Positions 11,350-21,419 of a stretch of DNA of 64,000 nt are shown piece after piece (the stretch's first letter is position 1; every line of letters begins with the position of its first letter). The notes beneath the pieces were generated by a model. That model was not told the origin of the DNA. It worked only from the letters and a program-made list of their open reading frames with translations, and did no database searches. Position numbers and translations under genes: made by a program. This DNA is from Halichondria panicea (taxonomy: Eukaryota > Porifera > Demospongiae > Suberitida > Halichondriidae), in contig NC_087392.1 of the NCBI RefSeq assembly GCF_963675165.1, positions 3,301,001 through 3,365,000 on the forward strand, written 5' to 3'.

Positions 11350-12835
11350 TAGAAATGCTTTTGGGGCATTTTCACTTTGAGCTTTTTCTTTACGAGTTTC
11401 TTCTTGGATTCATTGTGTGATAAGTTAATTTAACAAAATCACGTACACCTATAATTATACTCTAATAAATTACTACACAACAACTCTAGCACGTTATTTT
11501 GTAAATCCACTAATTGCAATCCAAGAGCTAGCAGTTGCAAACTCTAAACTCTACACACACACACACCAGCGTATACCTCGCTGGCGCATGCGCAGCGTCA
11601 CTAGTATTGCGTCACTAGTATTGTGTATGCCTTGTCAAATGATTATACAATAAACTGTACTTCTGTACCTATAGATTTACCGATTTACCTGTACACCATC
11701 ACGGTGTCAATAAATGTCTGAAACCCGTCCCTTAACCTCTCCTAGATTATCTAGGCTTTCAGGGTTGATGGAGAGCACTGAATCTCTTTTGCGAGAGTGT
11801 GTTTTTGCTGTTCTCCTGTAGACAGAGCTTTCCATTTCTCAATAGAAAAAACATTCTCATAATAATAATAAAATAAAAAAAATTATTGTTTCTTATCTCA
11901 TATTGTTTCTTATACTCACTGGGGTGCCACGTTTTCTTCCAGTTGAGTAGGAGGGTACTGCAATGACTGCAATGACCCCACCCATTTCCTAGCATTCCTA
12001 GCATCACTGATTGCTAGTACATCGATTTCCTAGCATCACTGATTGCTAGCTAGTATATCGATTTCCTGGAATCACTGATTGCTGACAGTCTGGTCCTTGA
12101 TGCTGATACTCTATTTTTGACCCAGGTGGCGTTCCATATGGATGGACTGTGTGTACCTGTGCTCAACACTGCATGTAGCTCAACACTGCATGAACATCAA
12201 TTCATCACAAATCATCATAAATCATCATGGCCCAAAATGGATGTACAATAAAAGGATTGGTCATCACTCACCAGTTATTATATTGGCCGGGCCAGTTGAC
12301 GTTGAAACGGTGCTCTCGTCGCCAATCCTAGCAATTTCAAATGTTTTTCTAGTCGGATCCATGTACACCTTAGGCTCTATACCATCCATAAGTTTAAAGT
12401 CCAACATCAGATGTGGCTGATCTAGATCTCTATTTTTACCAGTGTATATGGTACCATTGATAAACGAACACCCATTTAGTTGGTTTGGCAAGTACCCTTC
12501 GAAGGGTTCATCGATTGTATTAGCTTGGGTGTAATCAATCTAAGAGCTTACGGAGTTTGTCATAACCATGAGGGATCTGCTCAGAATCATGACTTGGGAG
12601 AGGCTTTTGCGAGACCAATACATTTCAATCGTTGGCAGTTGGCAGATCGTTGGCAGATCGTTGGCAGAATAACAATCATGCACACGCCTTCAAGGGTACG
12701 ACTATCAGCACGTGTGGGACGCTGTGCACCTCTACACTGTGCAGCATACCGATTGGTCTCAAGATCCCATACATGGTGGTGTCATCAGTAACAGGTTGCG
12801 CAGGACCCAACTTTCCCATACCCCAAGCATTGTAT
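11350..12835. other. Intergenic DNA
   Basis: The segment at about 11,470-11,630 (aatccactaattgcaatcc, an ACACAC run, cgtatacctcgctggcgc) is a diverged copy of 28,850-29,020. A 75-codon minus-strand frame at 12,264-12,491 (MPNQLNGCSFINGTIYTGK...) has no recognised family. Repeats of cgttggcagat lie at 12,630-12,665. I see no supported gene. Confidence 0.5.
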
Positions 12836-12982
12836 TGGCAGCTGAATTTGACAGAGTTTCAGAGACCAGACGCGCAGGGCCTCTCCTCTTTACAACAAAA
12901 GAACAAAAGACTACTAAGCGAGTCAACATAAACTATGGTAACTACACAATAACCAATAATGAAGTCTAAGTGTTAAAACACA
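12836..12982 (-). repeat. Probable 3' LTR of the copia element
   Basis: It shares TGGCA at one edge, acaaaagactactaag and aactatggtaactacacaat inside, and AAAACACA at the other edge with 22,796-22,970, in the same orientation. In the element's direction it would start TGTGTTTTA and end CA. The copies have clearly diverged, and no flanking 5-bp duplication is visible. Confidence 0.5.
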
Positions 12983-12998
12983 TACTCTCTTGACTTAA

Positions 12999-14853
12999 GG
13001 GTGCTGGGACACTACACCCACACACGGTTGTTAGGGAAAGTTTGCAGAAAATAGACACTTCTTACCTTCACAGAACTATTAAGAAGTGGATAACTAGTTT
13101 ATGTTCCAAAAATCAAGAAGTGAGGACCAACAACAGGATTGTTATAAGTGACTGCACTCTGAAGATAAAAATCGTTCGATCTGGAGAACCGCTTGTGCTA
13201 CATACCTGATCTTTGTTTATTAGCTAAACTGTACTATTGTCTACGAAGTTACGAAGAGTTTTTGATTATGTAGAGCTATTTATCCAATACGGCACACCCA
13301 TATCTCATGCTCTGGGTAGCGTATGAAAAATATCAAAACGTAGTCATTGGAGTAGCATGCAAAATATAAGCCCAGCGCCTGGTTCTCGAGATCGAACACT
13401 TTTTGTGACATCATCTTTGCGTTCGCAATTGATCTTCATGCTCTGGCCCCGCCCCCTGATTGTGCAATTATGAAAAGACAATGTTTTGTGCGACGGTGGT
13501 TAGCTCTTAGAAGAGCTGTTTATGAGTAGCCGTCCAGACTGAGGTGACAGCGCAGAAGATCCACGGGGCTCTGGCTGTAGTCTGGCTAACTGCTGATGTA
13601 GTTGGAGCAGGTGAGTCACTCTCACTGCAGCAGCACATTCATTGATAAATTCTTTCTCAGGGGCTTGCTTTTTACTCCATTAGCTTTCAAAGCCTCCATG
13701 AACGCCTCTGGAGTATCTGGAGTAGGGCAGTCTGTTCTAAGGGTCTTCAAAGTAGCAATCCCCAGTCCAGTTTCTTTGCCTGTGCTTTGCTGATAGTTGG
13801 CTTCCCCAAGGCCTTCACAAGTGACTGCTGATGCACAGCTTTTTGTGTTGACCACAGCTCGATCTGTCTCTTAGGAGACCGAATAGGAAGGTTGGTGAGG
13901 CAGCTCACTAGCAACGGGTGAGTCATCACTGCTTCCATAGCCTGGACGTCGGGAAGGCCCTGTGAGCACCTAGATACGACGTTGGAGTGTTATCATTTTA
14001 TTTGCTACAATTTTGTACGCTACCTTCTACAGCAGTACCCAGGATGTACAGTGGAGCGCTTCCATACCCAGCCTGGTGCCATTTAACTCACTCCGGCCAT
14101 CTTTCTTCATCTACGATCATTGTACGATAAGGCTAATTTCAGTTCTTGAAAAGCATACCTGACGTAGGAGAGGTAGGGTATCGCTAAAGTGTATTTTTTT
14201 ACTCTCAAAGGCAGACGTACACAGAGTCCCTTGGCGTCGCTCCACTTCAGCCAGTAGAATTGGGAAATCAAACAAGAACCCATTGTGAGCTACAAGAACT
14301 GGGAAAGTAAAACATAATAATTTGTGTTACATGGGTATTTTATTTACATGGGTATTTTATTTGTCTTACCAGGATAGTGAGGATTCGTGGTCACATCACT
14401 AACGTATGTGGTGACAGCAGTAACCCAGTCCAGGAACAGAGGGAGGACAACTGACAGCGGCTTCTCACCACGGTAACTAAAATCACTGCAACATTTACTC
14501 TTAGCCTAATGTGTACAGTACCAGTTGGTGAGATGTGTCGTGATGTTGCTACCAGGCTCGAGAAGGTTGGTGCCTCGTGCAACAACTTTAGCACCTACAT
14601 CTGTGATGTTGGCTTCTGTTGCAGCTTTGAGCTGTAGAATTCTCTTTCTGCTGGGCAATTTGGGCATCCTACTTGTAACCACTGTGTCTAGACTCTATAG
14701 CAACTGTAACTGTAACTTAATTAATGCGCGGCTCATGCTAATAGTAAATTATTGCACGCGGGCGCAATTTCAAACGCGCATCAATGAATATTATTATGTA
14801 AACGACATTCCTGTGGTTTTGTTACATCAATTTGTTGGTATGTCCCAGCACCC
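12999..14853 (-). mobile_element. TTAA-flanked DNA element carrying an exonuclease pseudogene
   Basis: GGGTGCTGGGACA at 12,999-13,011 is repeated in inverted orientation at 14,841-14,853, and each end abuts TTAA (12,995-12,998 and 14,854-14,857). This is the target-site pattern of piggyBac and a few other superfamilies. The 1,855-bp interior has no transposase; its only coding potential is the DEDDh-exonuclease-like gene on the minus strand. Outside it, copia coding sequence lies on the right and the copia LTR-like repeat on the left, so it inserted into the older copia element. Confidence 0.6.
13616..14640 (-). pseudogene. DEDDh 3'-5' exonuclease-like gene, multi-exon, frameshifted
   Basis: One clean exon lies at 14,159-14,298, bounded by tttcccag and CAG|gtatgc. 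It encodes VLVAHNGFLFDFPILLAEVE, whose NxxxFD is the ExoII motif of DEDDh exonucleases (TREX, RNase T and PML-exo group). The upstream exon ends at 14,370 with a gtaagac donor and reads FLDWVTAVTTYVSDV. A downstream part (13,960-13,620) reads KPTISKAQAKKLD, then after a frameshift FMEALKANGVKSKPLR, a tail I associate with transposon-borne exonuclease proteins. The ExoI DxE motif was not located. The intron between the first two exons contains a 17-bp tandem duplication (14,327-14,360). Probably inactive here. Confidence 0.5.
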
Positions 14854-14859
14854 TTAAAC

Positions 14860-15784
14860 ATTACGGTTCCACCACTCCAGTTTTCTCTCGGAGTTTGCAA
14901 AAAGTTACGACTGAGACCAATGTTAGCAACCATTTCGGTACCTTGCGTCACTTGTTCGCGAATGAAGTGATGTTTGATATCGCGATAGCAGATTTAGAGT
15001 AGGTGAGTCTGCAGTAGAGGAATCAGTCAGTTCTATGATTAGCTGCCTTAGCCAGACAGATTCTTGGGTAGCACTAGCCATAGCAACGTATGCAGAACAC
15101 ATCTCTGAGATTGCACCACATAGCAAGAATAAGTACCCTGAGGTTGACTTTCGACCATAGCTATCCATAGTGTAGCGGATTCCATAATTCGTGGTTCCTT
15201 TCAGGTAGCGAAGTAATCGCATATGAAATGTCCGGCCGTGTACAAACAGAGAGATACAGCAAACTGCTTTGGTGAGTGTTGCTCACTGGCGTACTGCAAT
15301 CTTGCATTCCAAGCAATCCGAATTGAGTCCTGTGACTTTTGATCAACCTCAGTTCGCCTAGGTCCTTGATGTTGAATTTTGTTGACAGAGCAGTCTTGAC
15401 TTCCTCCAGATTTTGTTCCGTCTTTCCAGCCAATATGCAATATGAAACTTCTCTCCTCCTATGTTCTTGTGGTAGATACATGGGTCGTTTTGTGATTGAG
15501 TGAAATCCATCTTCTGCTGTGTTCCAGCATCGCGGAGATTGCTTAAGCCCATAGACGCTATTCTTGAGTCGTTTCATGAACACTTCTTCCTCAAGAGTAC
15601 CATTTAGAAAAGCGGTGGTTACCCACTTGATGGAGCTACTTGATGGAGCTTGAGTCCATTCTGAACAGATAGAGCAATGATCGAGGACATGTAGTGATTC
15701 TTGTCTAACCACTGGGCAGAATTTAGCATATTTCTGAGTCGTTCTACTGAGCCATCAGATCCAGTCTTCACACCCATTTGCTGC
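14860..15784 (-). pseudogene. copia RT/RNase H region, distal part
   Basis: The minus strand shows VTTAFLNGTLEEEVFM and NSVYGLKQSPRCWN (copia RT), FNIKDLGELRL, TRPDISYAI, then RYLKGTTNYGIRY, RKSTSGYLFLLCGAIS and ESVWLRQLIIEL (RNase H), ending near DIKHHFIREQVTQG. The YxDD-containing part of RT appears deleted and several frames are used. At 15,784 the sequence breaks at the Ty3 element. On the other side (21,024) the protein continues backwards as VWNLVKLPPGKKLVG, so the insertion point lies inside the RT N-terminal motif. Confidence 0.8.
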
Positions 15785-16074
15785 TGTGGTGAACTAGAAC
15801 ATTCTGTGACTGGTTTAATTAAGAACTAGAACATTCCGTGGTAAAGGACCAGAACTTTATGTGTTAAGAACCTTCCAGAGGTTCAGTATTCTAGAACTTT
15901 GTGGGTGTTGTAGAACAATCTAGATTTTTGGTGCATGTGGCTGTATAAAATAGCTAGAGAAGGAGTTATGTTCAGTTCTGTTCTCATGTTAAAGTTATAG
16001 AAGACTCCTATTTACTTGGATCGTGTTCTGTTTAAGTCAACTGCGAGCCTTGGCGCAGCCGGGGGCGCATGACA
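15785..16074 (+). repeat. 5' LTR (290 bp)
   Basis: It begins TGTGGTGAAC and ends GGGCGCATGACA. A TATAAAA box at 15,944-15,950 is a plausible promoter about 130 bp before the LTR end. It matches 20,729-21,018 base for base as far as I could compare by eye. Confidence 0.93.
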
Positions 16075-16076
16075 AT

Positions 16077-16094
16077 TGGTGGCAGCGGTGGGAT
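16077..16094 (+). other. Primer-binding site for tRNA-Leu
   Basis: TGGTGGCAGCGGTGGGAT starts 2 bp after the 5' LTR. It is the complement of CCA plus the 3' acceptor end of an animal tRNA-Leu of the AAG/TAG type, over 18 bases, as recalled from known tRNA sequences. Confidence 0.8.
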
Positions 16095-16152
16095 AGTCGA
16101 AGACAGTGGTTTTTCGAGACCCACAAATTTGAGAAGCGAATGGTAGATCTGT

Positions 16153-17193
16153 ATGTCGGTGACAAGGACTGGCAGAATCTACAACCTAGGAGAATCGGTG
16201 AACGAAACAGAACAAGACGTGGAGAGTGACCAAGCTGTAATAACGATGGCAGAGACAGGAACTGGAGTGACTGAACTTCTACAGATGCTGCTGGAAGATC
16301 GCCGGAGCCGTGACGAGGCAGAAACGGAAAGGGCCAGAGCAAGAGAAGAAGAGAACAGACAACGAGAGCGAGAACGAGCAGAAGAACAGGAACGTAGAGA
16401 GAGAGAAAGAGAAAGTGAACAAAGAATGCAAATGATGCAAAGTCAGGTGGAGATGATGAGAAACTGGATGGACCTAAATCAGAGTCGAGAGGAGATCAAG
16501 GCGAAACGAGCGGAAGATCTACGACATTTGAACCTAGCCAAACTCACGGAAAAAGAAGACATTGAGGCATACTTGACTACGTTTGAGCGACTGATGACAG
16601 CCTTTGAAGTGAAAGAAGAGCACTGGGCCCATAAGTTAGCGCCACAACTTATGGGGAGAGCCCAGCAGGCCTTTGCTGCAATGGATGTAGAGAAAGCTAA
16701 GAACTATGAGGACGTGAAAAGAGCTATACTGCAACGCTATGATATTAGCGAAGAAACGTACCGCAAACGCTTCCGAACTACGAAGAAGGCCGAAGGGGAG
16801 GCGTACCTGGAGCTCGCAACAAAACTGAGAGACCTCCTGGAGAAATGGACAGCAGGCTGCACCACGATGGAAGCACTCAAGGAGAAAATTGTAGTGGAGC
16901 AACTGACCGGAGAAGAAGCGGGAAGACTGGCCGACAGCTATGTTCATTCCCGTCAACTTGATCCTAAGGAGTTACCGCCACGAGAGACTCGTCGGCCCAG
17001 CAGTGAGAGCGGAGCAACCAAAACGTGCCACTACTGCAAGATAAAGGGCCATATTGCCAAAGACTGTAGGAAGGCTATGGCTGATCGAATGACAGAAAGG
17101 ACGGAGGGAGGCCAACAAAACAAAGATGGAATGGAACAAAATCAAATGCTACAACTGCCAAGAGACCGGACATATTGCCGCAAATTGCCCTAG
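16153..17193 (+). CDS. gag: Gag of the Ty3 element
   Basis: The 346-codon frame has a highly charged coiled-coil-like stretch (Arg/Glu-rich, about residues 48-125), a central capsid-like region (LMTAFEVKEEHWAHKLAPQL) and one CCHC zinc knuckle, C-x2-C-x4-H-x4-C, at residues 292-305. A second in-frame ATG at 16,246 (MAETGTG) has a better context and may be the true start. The frame ends at 17,193 inside the beginning of pol, so Pol expression would need a +1 shift in the overlap 17,126-17,193 or a separate mechanism. A second zinc knuckle is encoded in the pol frame, which suggests the two frames may once have been continuous. Confidence 0.88.
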   Translation: MSVTRTGRIYNLGESVNETEQDVESDQAVITMAETGTGVTELLQMLLEDRRSRDEAETERARAREEENRQRERERAEEQERRERERESEQRMQMMQSQVEMMRNWMDLNQSREEIKAKRAEDLRHLNLAKLTEKEDIEAYLTTFERLMTAFEVKEEHWAHKLAPQLMGRAQQAFAAMDVEKAKNYEDVKRAILQRYDISEETYRKRFRTTKKAEGEAYLELATKLRDLLEKWTAGCTTMEALKEKIVVEQLTGEEAGRLADSYVHSRQLDPKELPPRETRRPSSESGATKTCHYCKIKGHIAKDCRKAMADRMTERTEGGQQNKDGMEQNQMLQLPRDRTYCRKLP

Positions 17194-20100
17194 CAAGTCA
17201 AATCTATTCACAGAAGAAACTGAATTGGTGTACATGAATGAGGACAAGTTGGAGAAGAAAATCAACCCCCAGATTACACGATCCGGCACAGTGGAGGGAA
17301 AAGCAGTAGACGAGATTGTCCTTGACACCGGTTGTGCCCGTTCGATGGTGAGAAGTGATCTGCTACCACAGAAGAAGCAACTAGGACGAGTTCGCATCCG
17401 ATGTGCTCACGGAGACGTTCGAGAATATCCACTCGTAAGTGTAGAAATTGGCCTCGGAGAAGGAAGACACCAAATCGAAGCAGCAATTTCAAAGACCCTC
17501 CCAGTACCAGTGCTACTCGGACGAGATGTGGCAGGCCTACTCGAAATGTTACAGAATAAGGAAGGGACAGTTCGGACTGAAGAAGCCCTTGCCGTAATGA
17601 CCAGAGCCCAGGCCAAGAAAAACGAAGAAGAAAGAGTGGAGCTGGAGAAGATACAACAACAGGAGGGAATCAAACAGCCTACTACCACGTCCGACACATC
17701 CACGGATGAGATGCCTGATGACCAAGTGGCCAAGATGGTTCCAAACACTCCCAACACTCCTGATGACCAACAAGCCGAGATGCTAACGGACTTGGACGTA
17801 ACCGATGACCAAATTGCTGAGATGCCAATTGGCGCAGAGATGGACCCAGATCTTTTTCTCGAAGTAAAGAAACACCAGCAACTAACTAGGAGAGAGAGGA
17901 GGCAGCAGAGGCGTGAAGTGGCTCAAAACAAGCAGACACACCCCTTGGACCTGTCCCCCATTGAGTTGCGACGAATGCAGCAAGAAGATGTCACGCTTAA
18001 AGGTATTCGAGAAGCAATGAACGGTGCTACTGGAGCCAGCAAGATGGTCTTTCACAAAGAAAATGGACTGATTTACCGTCAATGGATCTCACCCCATGGC
18101 GAAGACAGCAGCCCGATACAGCAGTTGGTGCTACCAGAGTCGTGCCGTAGCCTAGTGATGTCCCTTGCTCACCACATTCCAATGGCTGGCCACATGGGGC
18201 AGCGAAAGACCGTAGAACGGATTCTCCAGCGGTTCTATTGGCCGACAGTATTCGAAGATGTGAAGAAGCTATGCCAATCGTGCGAAGAGTGTCAGAGGAC
18301 ATCAAAGGGGAAAAAGCAGCGTGTACCAATGATTCCCCTACCCATCATTCGAGAGCCGTTTGAACGTATTGCTATGGATATCGTGGGTCCTCTTCCTCGT
18401 AGCCGCACGGAAAACCGCTACATCCTGGTGATTTGCGACTATAGTACAAGGTACCCAGAAGCTGTCCCCCTACGAACCATAGATGCTGAGCACGTAGCCA
18501 AGGAGCTGATAATGTTTTTCTCAAGAGTAGGCATACCCCGAGAGATCCTGACTGATCAAGGAGCTAATTTCACATCTGGATTGCTAGCAGAGCTCTACCG
18601 CTTGTTGAAGATACAGCCGATCAAGACCAGCCCTTACCACCCTCAAACGGACGGATTAGTAGAACGTTTCAATCAAACCTTGAAGTCCATGCTTCGCAAA
18701 ACCGCCAATGAAGAAGGAAAAGACTGGGACCAACTAATTCCGTATTTGCTGTTTGCCTACCGTGAAGTACCCCAGTCATCAACCGGATTTTCTCCCTTCG
18801 AACTAATGTATGGAAGGCAGGTGCGAGGACCTCTTGATGTGCTCAAAGAAACGTGGGAATCTAGCAAGAAATCTACAGAGAGTGTCGTTTCTTATGTCCT
18901 GACGATTCAAGAAAAACTCGCCAAGATGTCGGAGCTAGCTTGTGAGAATCTGAAGAAGGCCCAAACAACCCAAAAGAAGTGGTATGACCGAAATGCACGA
19001 GAGAGGAAGCTGCAGGTAGAGGACAACGTACTAGTCCTTCTACCTTCCTCGACCAACAAACTCCTAGCGAAGTGGCAAGGTCCCTACCCCGTGAAGAAAG
19101 TGATTTCACCGGTGACATATGAAGTGGACATGTTCGATCACAAGAAGCGGAGAAGAGTCTTCCACATCAACATGTTGCGAAAGTGGAATACCCCCACGAT
19201 CCCAAACCTCTTGGCGGAGGAAGAGAGAGGAGAATTAACGGATGAACTCCCGTTGTGGAAAGAAAGTGACGGTATCACAAAGAAGATTGTCATGGACAAG
19301 CGACTGGAAAAGACCCAACAGTATGACCTCCGTCAGCTAACCAACGAATTCGTAGAAGCTATGCGAGACACCCCAGGACGGACAGCAATCATTGAGCACG
19401 ACATTGAAACCGGAACGGCACGCCCAATCAGGTTGCCTCCTTACCGCTTACCTCATGCCTATCGAGAGACAGTGAAGAAAGAAATTGCGGAAATGCTAGA
19501 ACATGGAGTGATCGAGCCTTCGACAAGTGAATGGTCAGCCCCTATTGTATTGGTGAAGAAGAAAGATGGTACTATGCGATTCTGCGTTGACTATCGACGT
19601 CTAAATGGAGTTTCTGAGCCAGATGCATACCCAATGCCCCGCATTGACGAGATGATCGACAGACTAGGCCAAGCTAAGTACATCACCACTTTGGATCTGA
19701 CAAAAGGATACTGGCAGGTACCCCTCACCAAGAAAGCCCAGACGAAGACGGCATTTGTAACCCCTTTTGGTCTTTATCACTTCAATGTTATGCCATTTGG
19801 CTTGCAAGGCGCACCGGCAACTTTCCAGAGGCTAATGGACCGGGTACTGCAAGGACTGGAAGAATATGCTGCAGCATACCTAGATGATGTTGTAATCTAC
19901 AGCTCCAATTGGAAGGACCACCTCTACCATTTACGTCAGGTGCTGGAGCGGATCCAAGATGCCAGCCTAACCATGAAGCTCAGCAAATGTCAGTTTGGGA
20001 TGGCCCACTGTATATACCTAGGCCATGTCGTTGGGAGTGGAGTGGTGAAACCAGAGGAAACAAAACTAGAGGCAATGAGGGAATTTCCAAGACCAAAAAC

Positions 20101-20773
20101 GAAAAAAGAAGTGCGTTGTTTCCTTGGATTAACTGGATATTACAGGAGGTTTATCCCGGATTTCGCCTCCATTGCCGCCCCCCTGTCCGACCTCACCCGA
20201 AAGAATTTAACCTCAACAGTAATATGGACACCAGCTTGTGAGACAGCATTCCAGACCCTGAAGAAGCAGATGTTGTCACAGCCGATATTGCACAATCCAG
20301 ACTTTTCGAGAGCCTTTGTCCTCCAAACCGATGCATCCCAGCGAGGTGTAGGGGCAGTCCTCAGCCAAACTGATGGGGATGGCGCTGAACACCCAGTAGG
20401 ATATTTTAGCCGAAAACTCCTTAACCGAGAAGAACACTACTCGACCGTGGAGAAGGAGTGCCTGGCAATTAAACTCGCTGTTGAAGCTTTCCGAGTCTAC
20501 CTCCTAGGACGACCCTTTGTAATCCAGACGGACCATCACTCCCTGGAATGGATGGAGCGAATGAAAGAGAACAACAATCGTCTCATCCGATGGAGCGAGC
20601 CTGGCCTTGCAACCATTCAACTTTTCTGTCCGCTATCGGAAGGACAAAGACAACCAAAACGCAGACGCCCTCTCCCGATTGCCTATTTCTCACCCCGACA
20701 TGAATGTCGCAGGAGAAGGGGAGAGGAATGTGGTGAACTAGAACATTCTGTGACTGGTTTAATTAAGAACTAG
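17126..20773 (+). CDS. pol: Pol of the Ty3 element: PR-IN-RT-RH order
   Basis: The 1,215-codon frame shows, in order: zinc knuckle (residues 8-21), aspartic protease DTG (67-69), HHCC zinc domain (about 349-395), integrase catalytic D (about 418), D (about 476) and E exactly 36 residues later (DX35E), a GPY/F-type module (KWQGPYPV), RT with CVDYRRL (about 816-822) and YLDDV (about 917), and RNase H with TDAS (about 1067) and EKE. Integrase upstream of RT is atypical for Ty3 and matches the Gmr1 group. A 4-bp tandem duplication (GAGC twice, 20,593-20,600) throws the last 58 codons out of frame; in the neighbouring frame RNase H C-terminal features and a stop at 20,739-20,741 just inside the LTR can be seen. 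Catalytic residues of all domains appear intact. Confidence 0.9.
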   Translation: MEWNKIKCYNCQETGHIAANCPSKSNLFTEETELVYMNEDKLEKKINPQITRSGTVEGKAVDEIVLDTGCARSMVRSDLLPQKKQLGRVRIRCAHGDVREYPLVSVEIGLGEGRHQIEAAISKTLPVPVLLGRDVAGLLEMLQNKEGTVRTEEALAVMTRAQAKKNEEERVELEKIQQQEGIKQPTTTSDTSTDEMPDDQVAKMVPNTPNTPDDQQAEMLTDLDVTDDQIAEMPIGAEMDPDLFLEVKKHQQLTRRERRQQRREVAQNKQTHPLDLSPIELRRMQQEDVTLKGIREAMNGATGASKMVFHKENGLIYRQWISPHGEDSSPIQQLVLPESCRSLVMSLAHHIPMAGHMGQRKTVERILQRFYWPTVFEDVKKLCQSCEECQRTSKGKKQRVPMIPLPIIREPFERIAMDIVGPLPRSRTENRYILVICDYSTRYPEAVPLRTIDAEHVAKELIMFFSRVGIPREILTDQGANFTSGLLAELYRLLKIQPIKTSPYHPQTDGLVERFNQTLKSMLRKTANEEGKDWDQLIPYLLFAYREVPQSSTGFSPFELMYGRQVRGPLDVLKETWESSKKSTESVVSYVLTIQEKLAKMSELACENLKKAQTTQKKWYDRNARERKLQVEDNVLVLLPSSTNKLLAKWQGPYPVKKVISPVTYEVDMFDHKKRRRVFHINMLRKWNTPTIPNLLAEEERGELTDELPLWKESDGITKKIVMDKRLEKTQQYDLRQLTNEFVEAMRDTPGRTAIIEHDIETGTARPIRLPPYRLPHAYRETVKKEIAEMLEHGVIEPSTSEWSAPIVLVKKKDGTMRFCVDYRRLNGVSEPDAYPMPRIDEMIDRLGQAKYITTLDLTKGYWQVPLTKKAQTKTAFVTPFGLYHFNVMPFGLQGAPATFQRLMDRVLQGLEEYAAAYLDDVVIYSSNWKDHLYHLRQVLERIQDASLTMKLSKCQFGMAHCIYLGHVVGSGVVKPEETKLEAMREFPRPKTKKEVRCFLGLTGYYRRFIPDFASIAAPLSDLTRKNLTSTVIWTPACETAFQTLKKQMLSQPILHNPDFSRAFVLQTDASQRGVGAVLSQTDGDGAEHPVGYFSRKLLNREEHYSTVEKECLAIKLAVEAFRVYLLGRPFVIQTDHHSLEWMERMKENNNRLIRWSEPGLATIQLFCPLSEGQRQPKRRRPLPIAYFSPRHECRRRRGEECGELEHSVTGLIKN
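20711..20728 (+). other. Polypurine tract
   Basis: Eighteen uninterrupted purines (aggagaaggggagaggaa) abut the first base of the 3' LTR, as expected for the plus-strand primer. Confidence 0.85.
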
Positions 20774-21018
20774 AACATTCCGTGGTAAAGGACCAGAACT
20801 TTATGTGTTAAGAACCTTCCAGAGGTTCAGTATTCTAGAACTTTGTGGGTGTTGTAGAACAATCTAGATTTTTGGTGCATGTGGCTGTATAAAATAGCTA
20901 GAGAAGGAGTTATGTTCAGTTCTGTTCTCATGTTAAAGTTATAGAAGACTCCTATTTACTTGGATCGTGTTCTGTTTAAGTCAACTGCGAGCCTTGGCGC
21001 AGCCGGGGGCGCATGACA
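20729..21018 (+). repeat. 3' LTR (290 bp)
   Basis: Same length and apparent sequence as the 5' LTR, followed directly by the GCTGC duplication. The TATAAAA copy is at 20,888-20,894. Confidence 0.93.
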
Positions 21019-21023
21019 GCTGC

Positions 21024-21382
21024 CAACTAGCTTTTTGCCAGGTGGTAGCTTGACAAGGTTCCATACATCGTTTTCTACTTCATTTCCACCTCCTTCCATT
21101 TAGCCGTATCTCGGCTATTATTTGCAGTGTTACAGTAGGTGTTTCAGTTGTGAGGTGCCTTCCATAGTAAACAGGCTGCTTTCTCTCTCTGCTAGATCTT
21201 CTAGGTGCGGATTCACTTGATAGATCGACAATCAGTTTCAAATCGTTAACAGTTTCGGCTTCGGTTTCTTCACCATCGTTTGGTGTTTCTGTTTCGTCAA
21301 ACTGTAGCCTTGACAAGAACACATTTCCGTGCTTTCGTGTCAACTTGCCCCGTGGGAATATGGGCGTATGCATCACACCCAA
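21024..21382 (-). pseudogene. copia integrase-RT linker and RT start
   Basis: The minus-strand frame includes APRRSSRERKQPVYYG, the linker between integrase and RT in copia polyproteins, preceded by an acidic stretch. After a frame change comes DVWNLVKLPPGKKLVG, the start of the copia RT domain. It ends at the Ty3 insertion and resumes at 15,784. Confidence 0.75.
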
Positions 21383-21419
21383 ACACTCGAAGGTTGCATA
21401 CCTTCGGATTTTCTATGCC

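Larger units (their letters stand above)
15785..21018 (+). mobile_element. Complete Ty3/gypsy retrotransposon of Gmr1-like domain order
   Basis: The element is 5,234 bp, with two 290-bp LTRs that look identical, TG...CA termini, and the 5-bp target duplication GCTGC at 15,780-15,784 and 21,019-21,023. A tRNA-Leu primer site and a polypurine tract sit exactly inside the LTRs. Gag and Pol overlap. Pol has protease, then HHCC integrase, then RT and RNase H. Integrase upstream of RT is the copia order, but the RT and integrase motifs are Ty3 type. That combination is known from the Gmr1 group. Identical LTRs imply a recent insertion, yet Pol carries one late frameshift (20,593-20,600). Confidence 0.93.

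Noticed and set aside
19909-20241. 110-codon frame overlapping pol
   Set aside because: It lies in a shifted frame over the RT coding region and has no features of its own; a shadow of pol.
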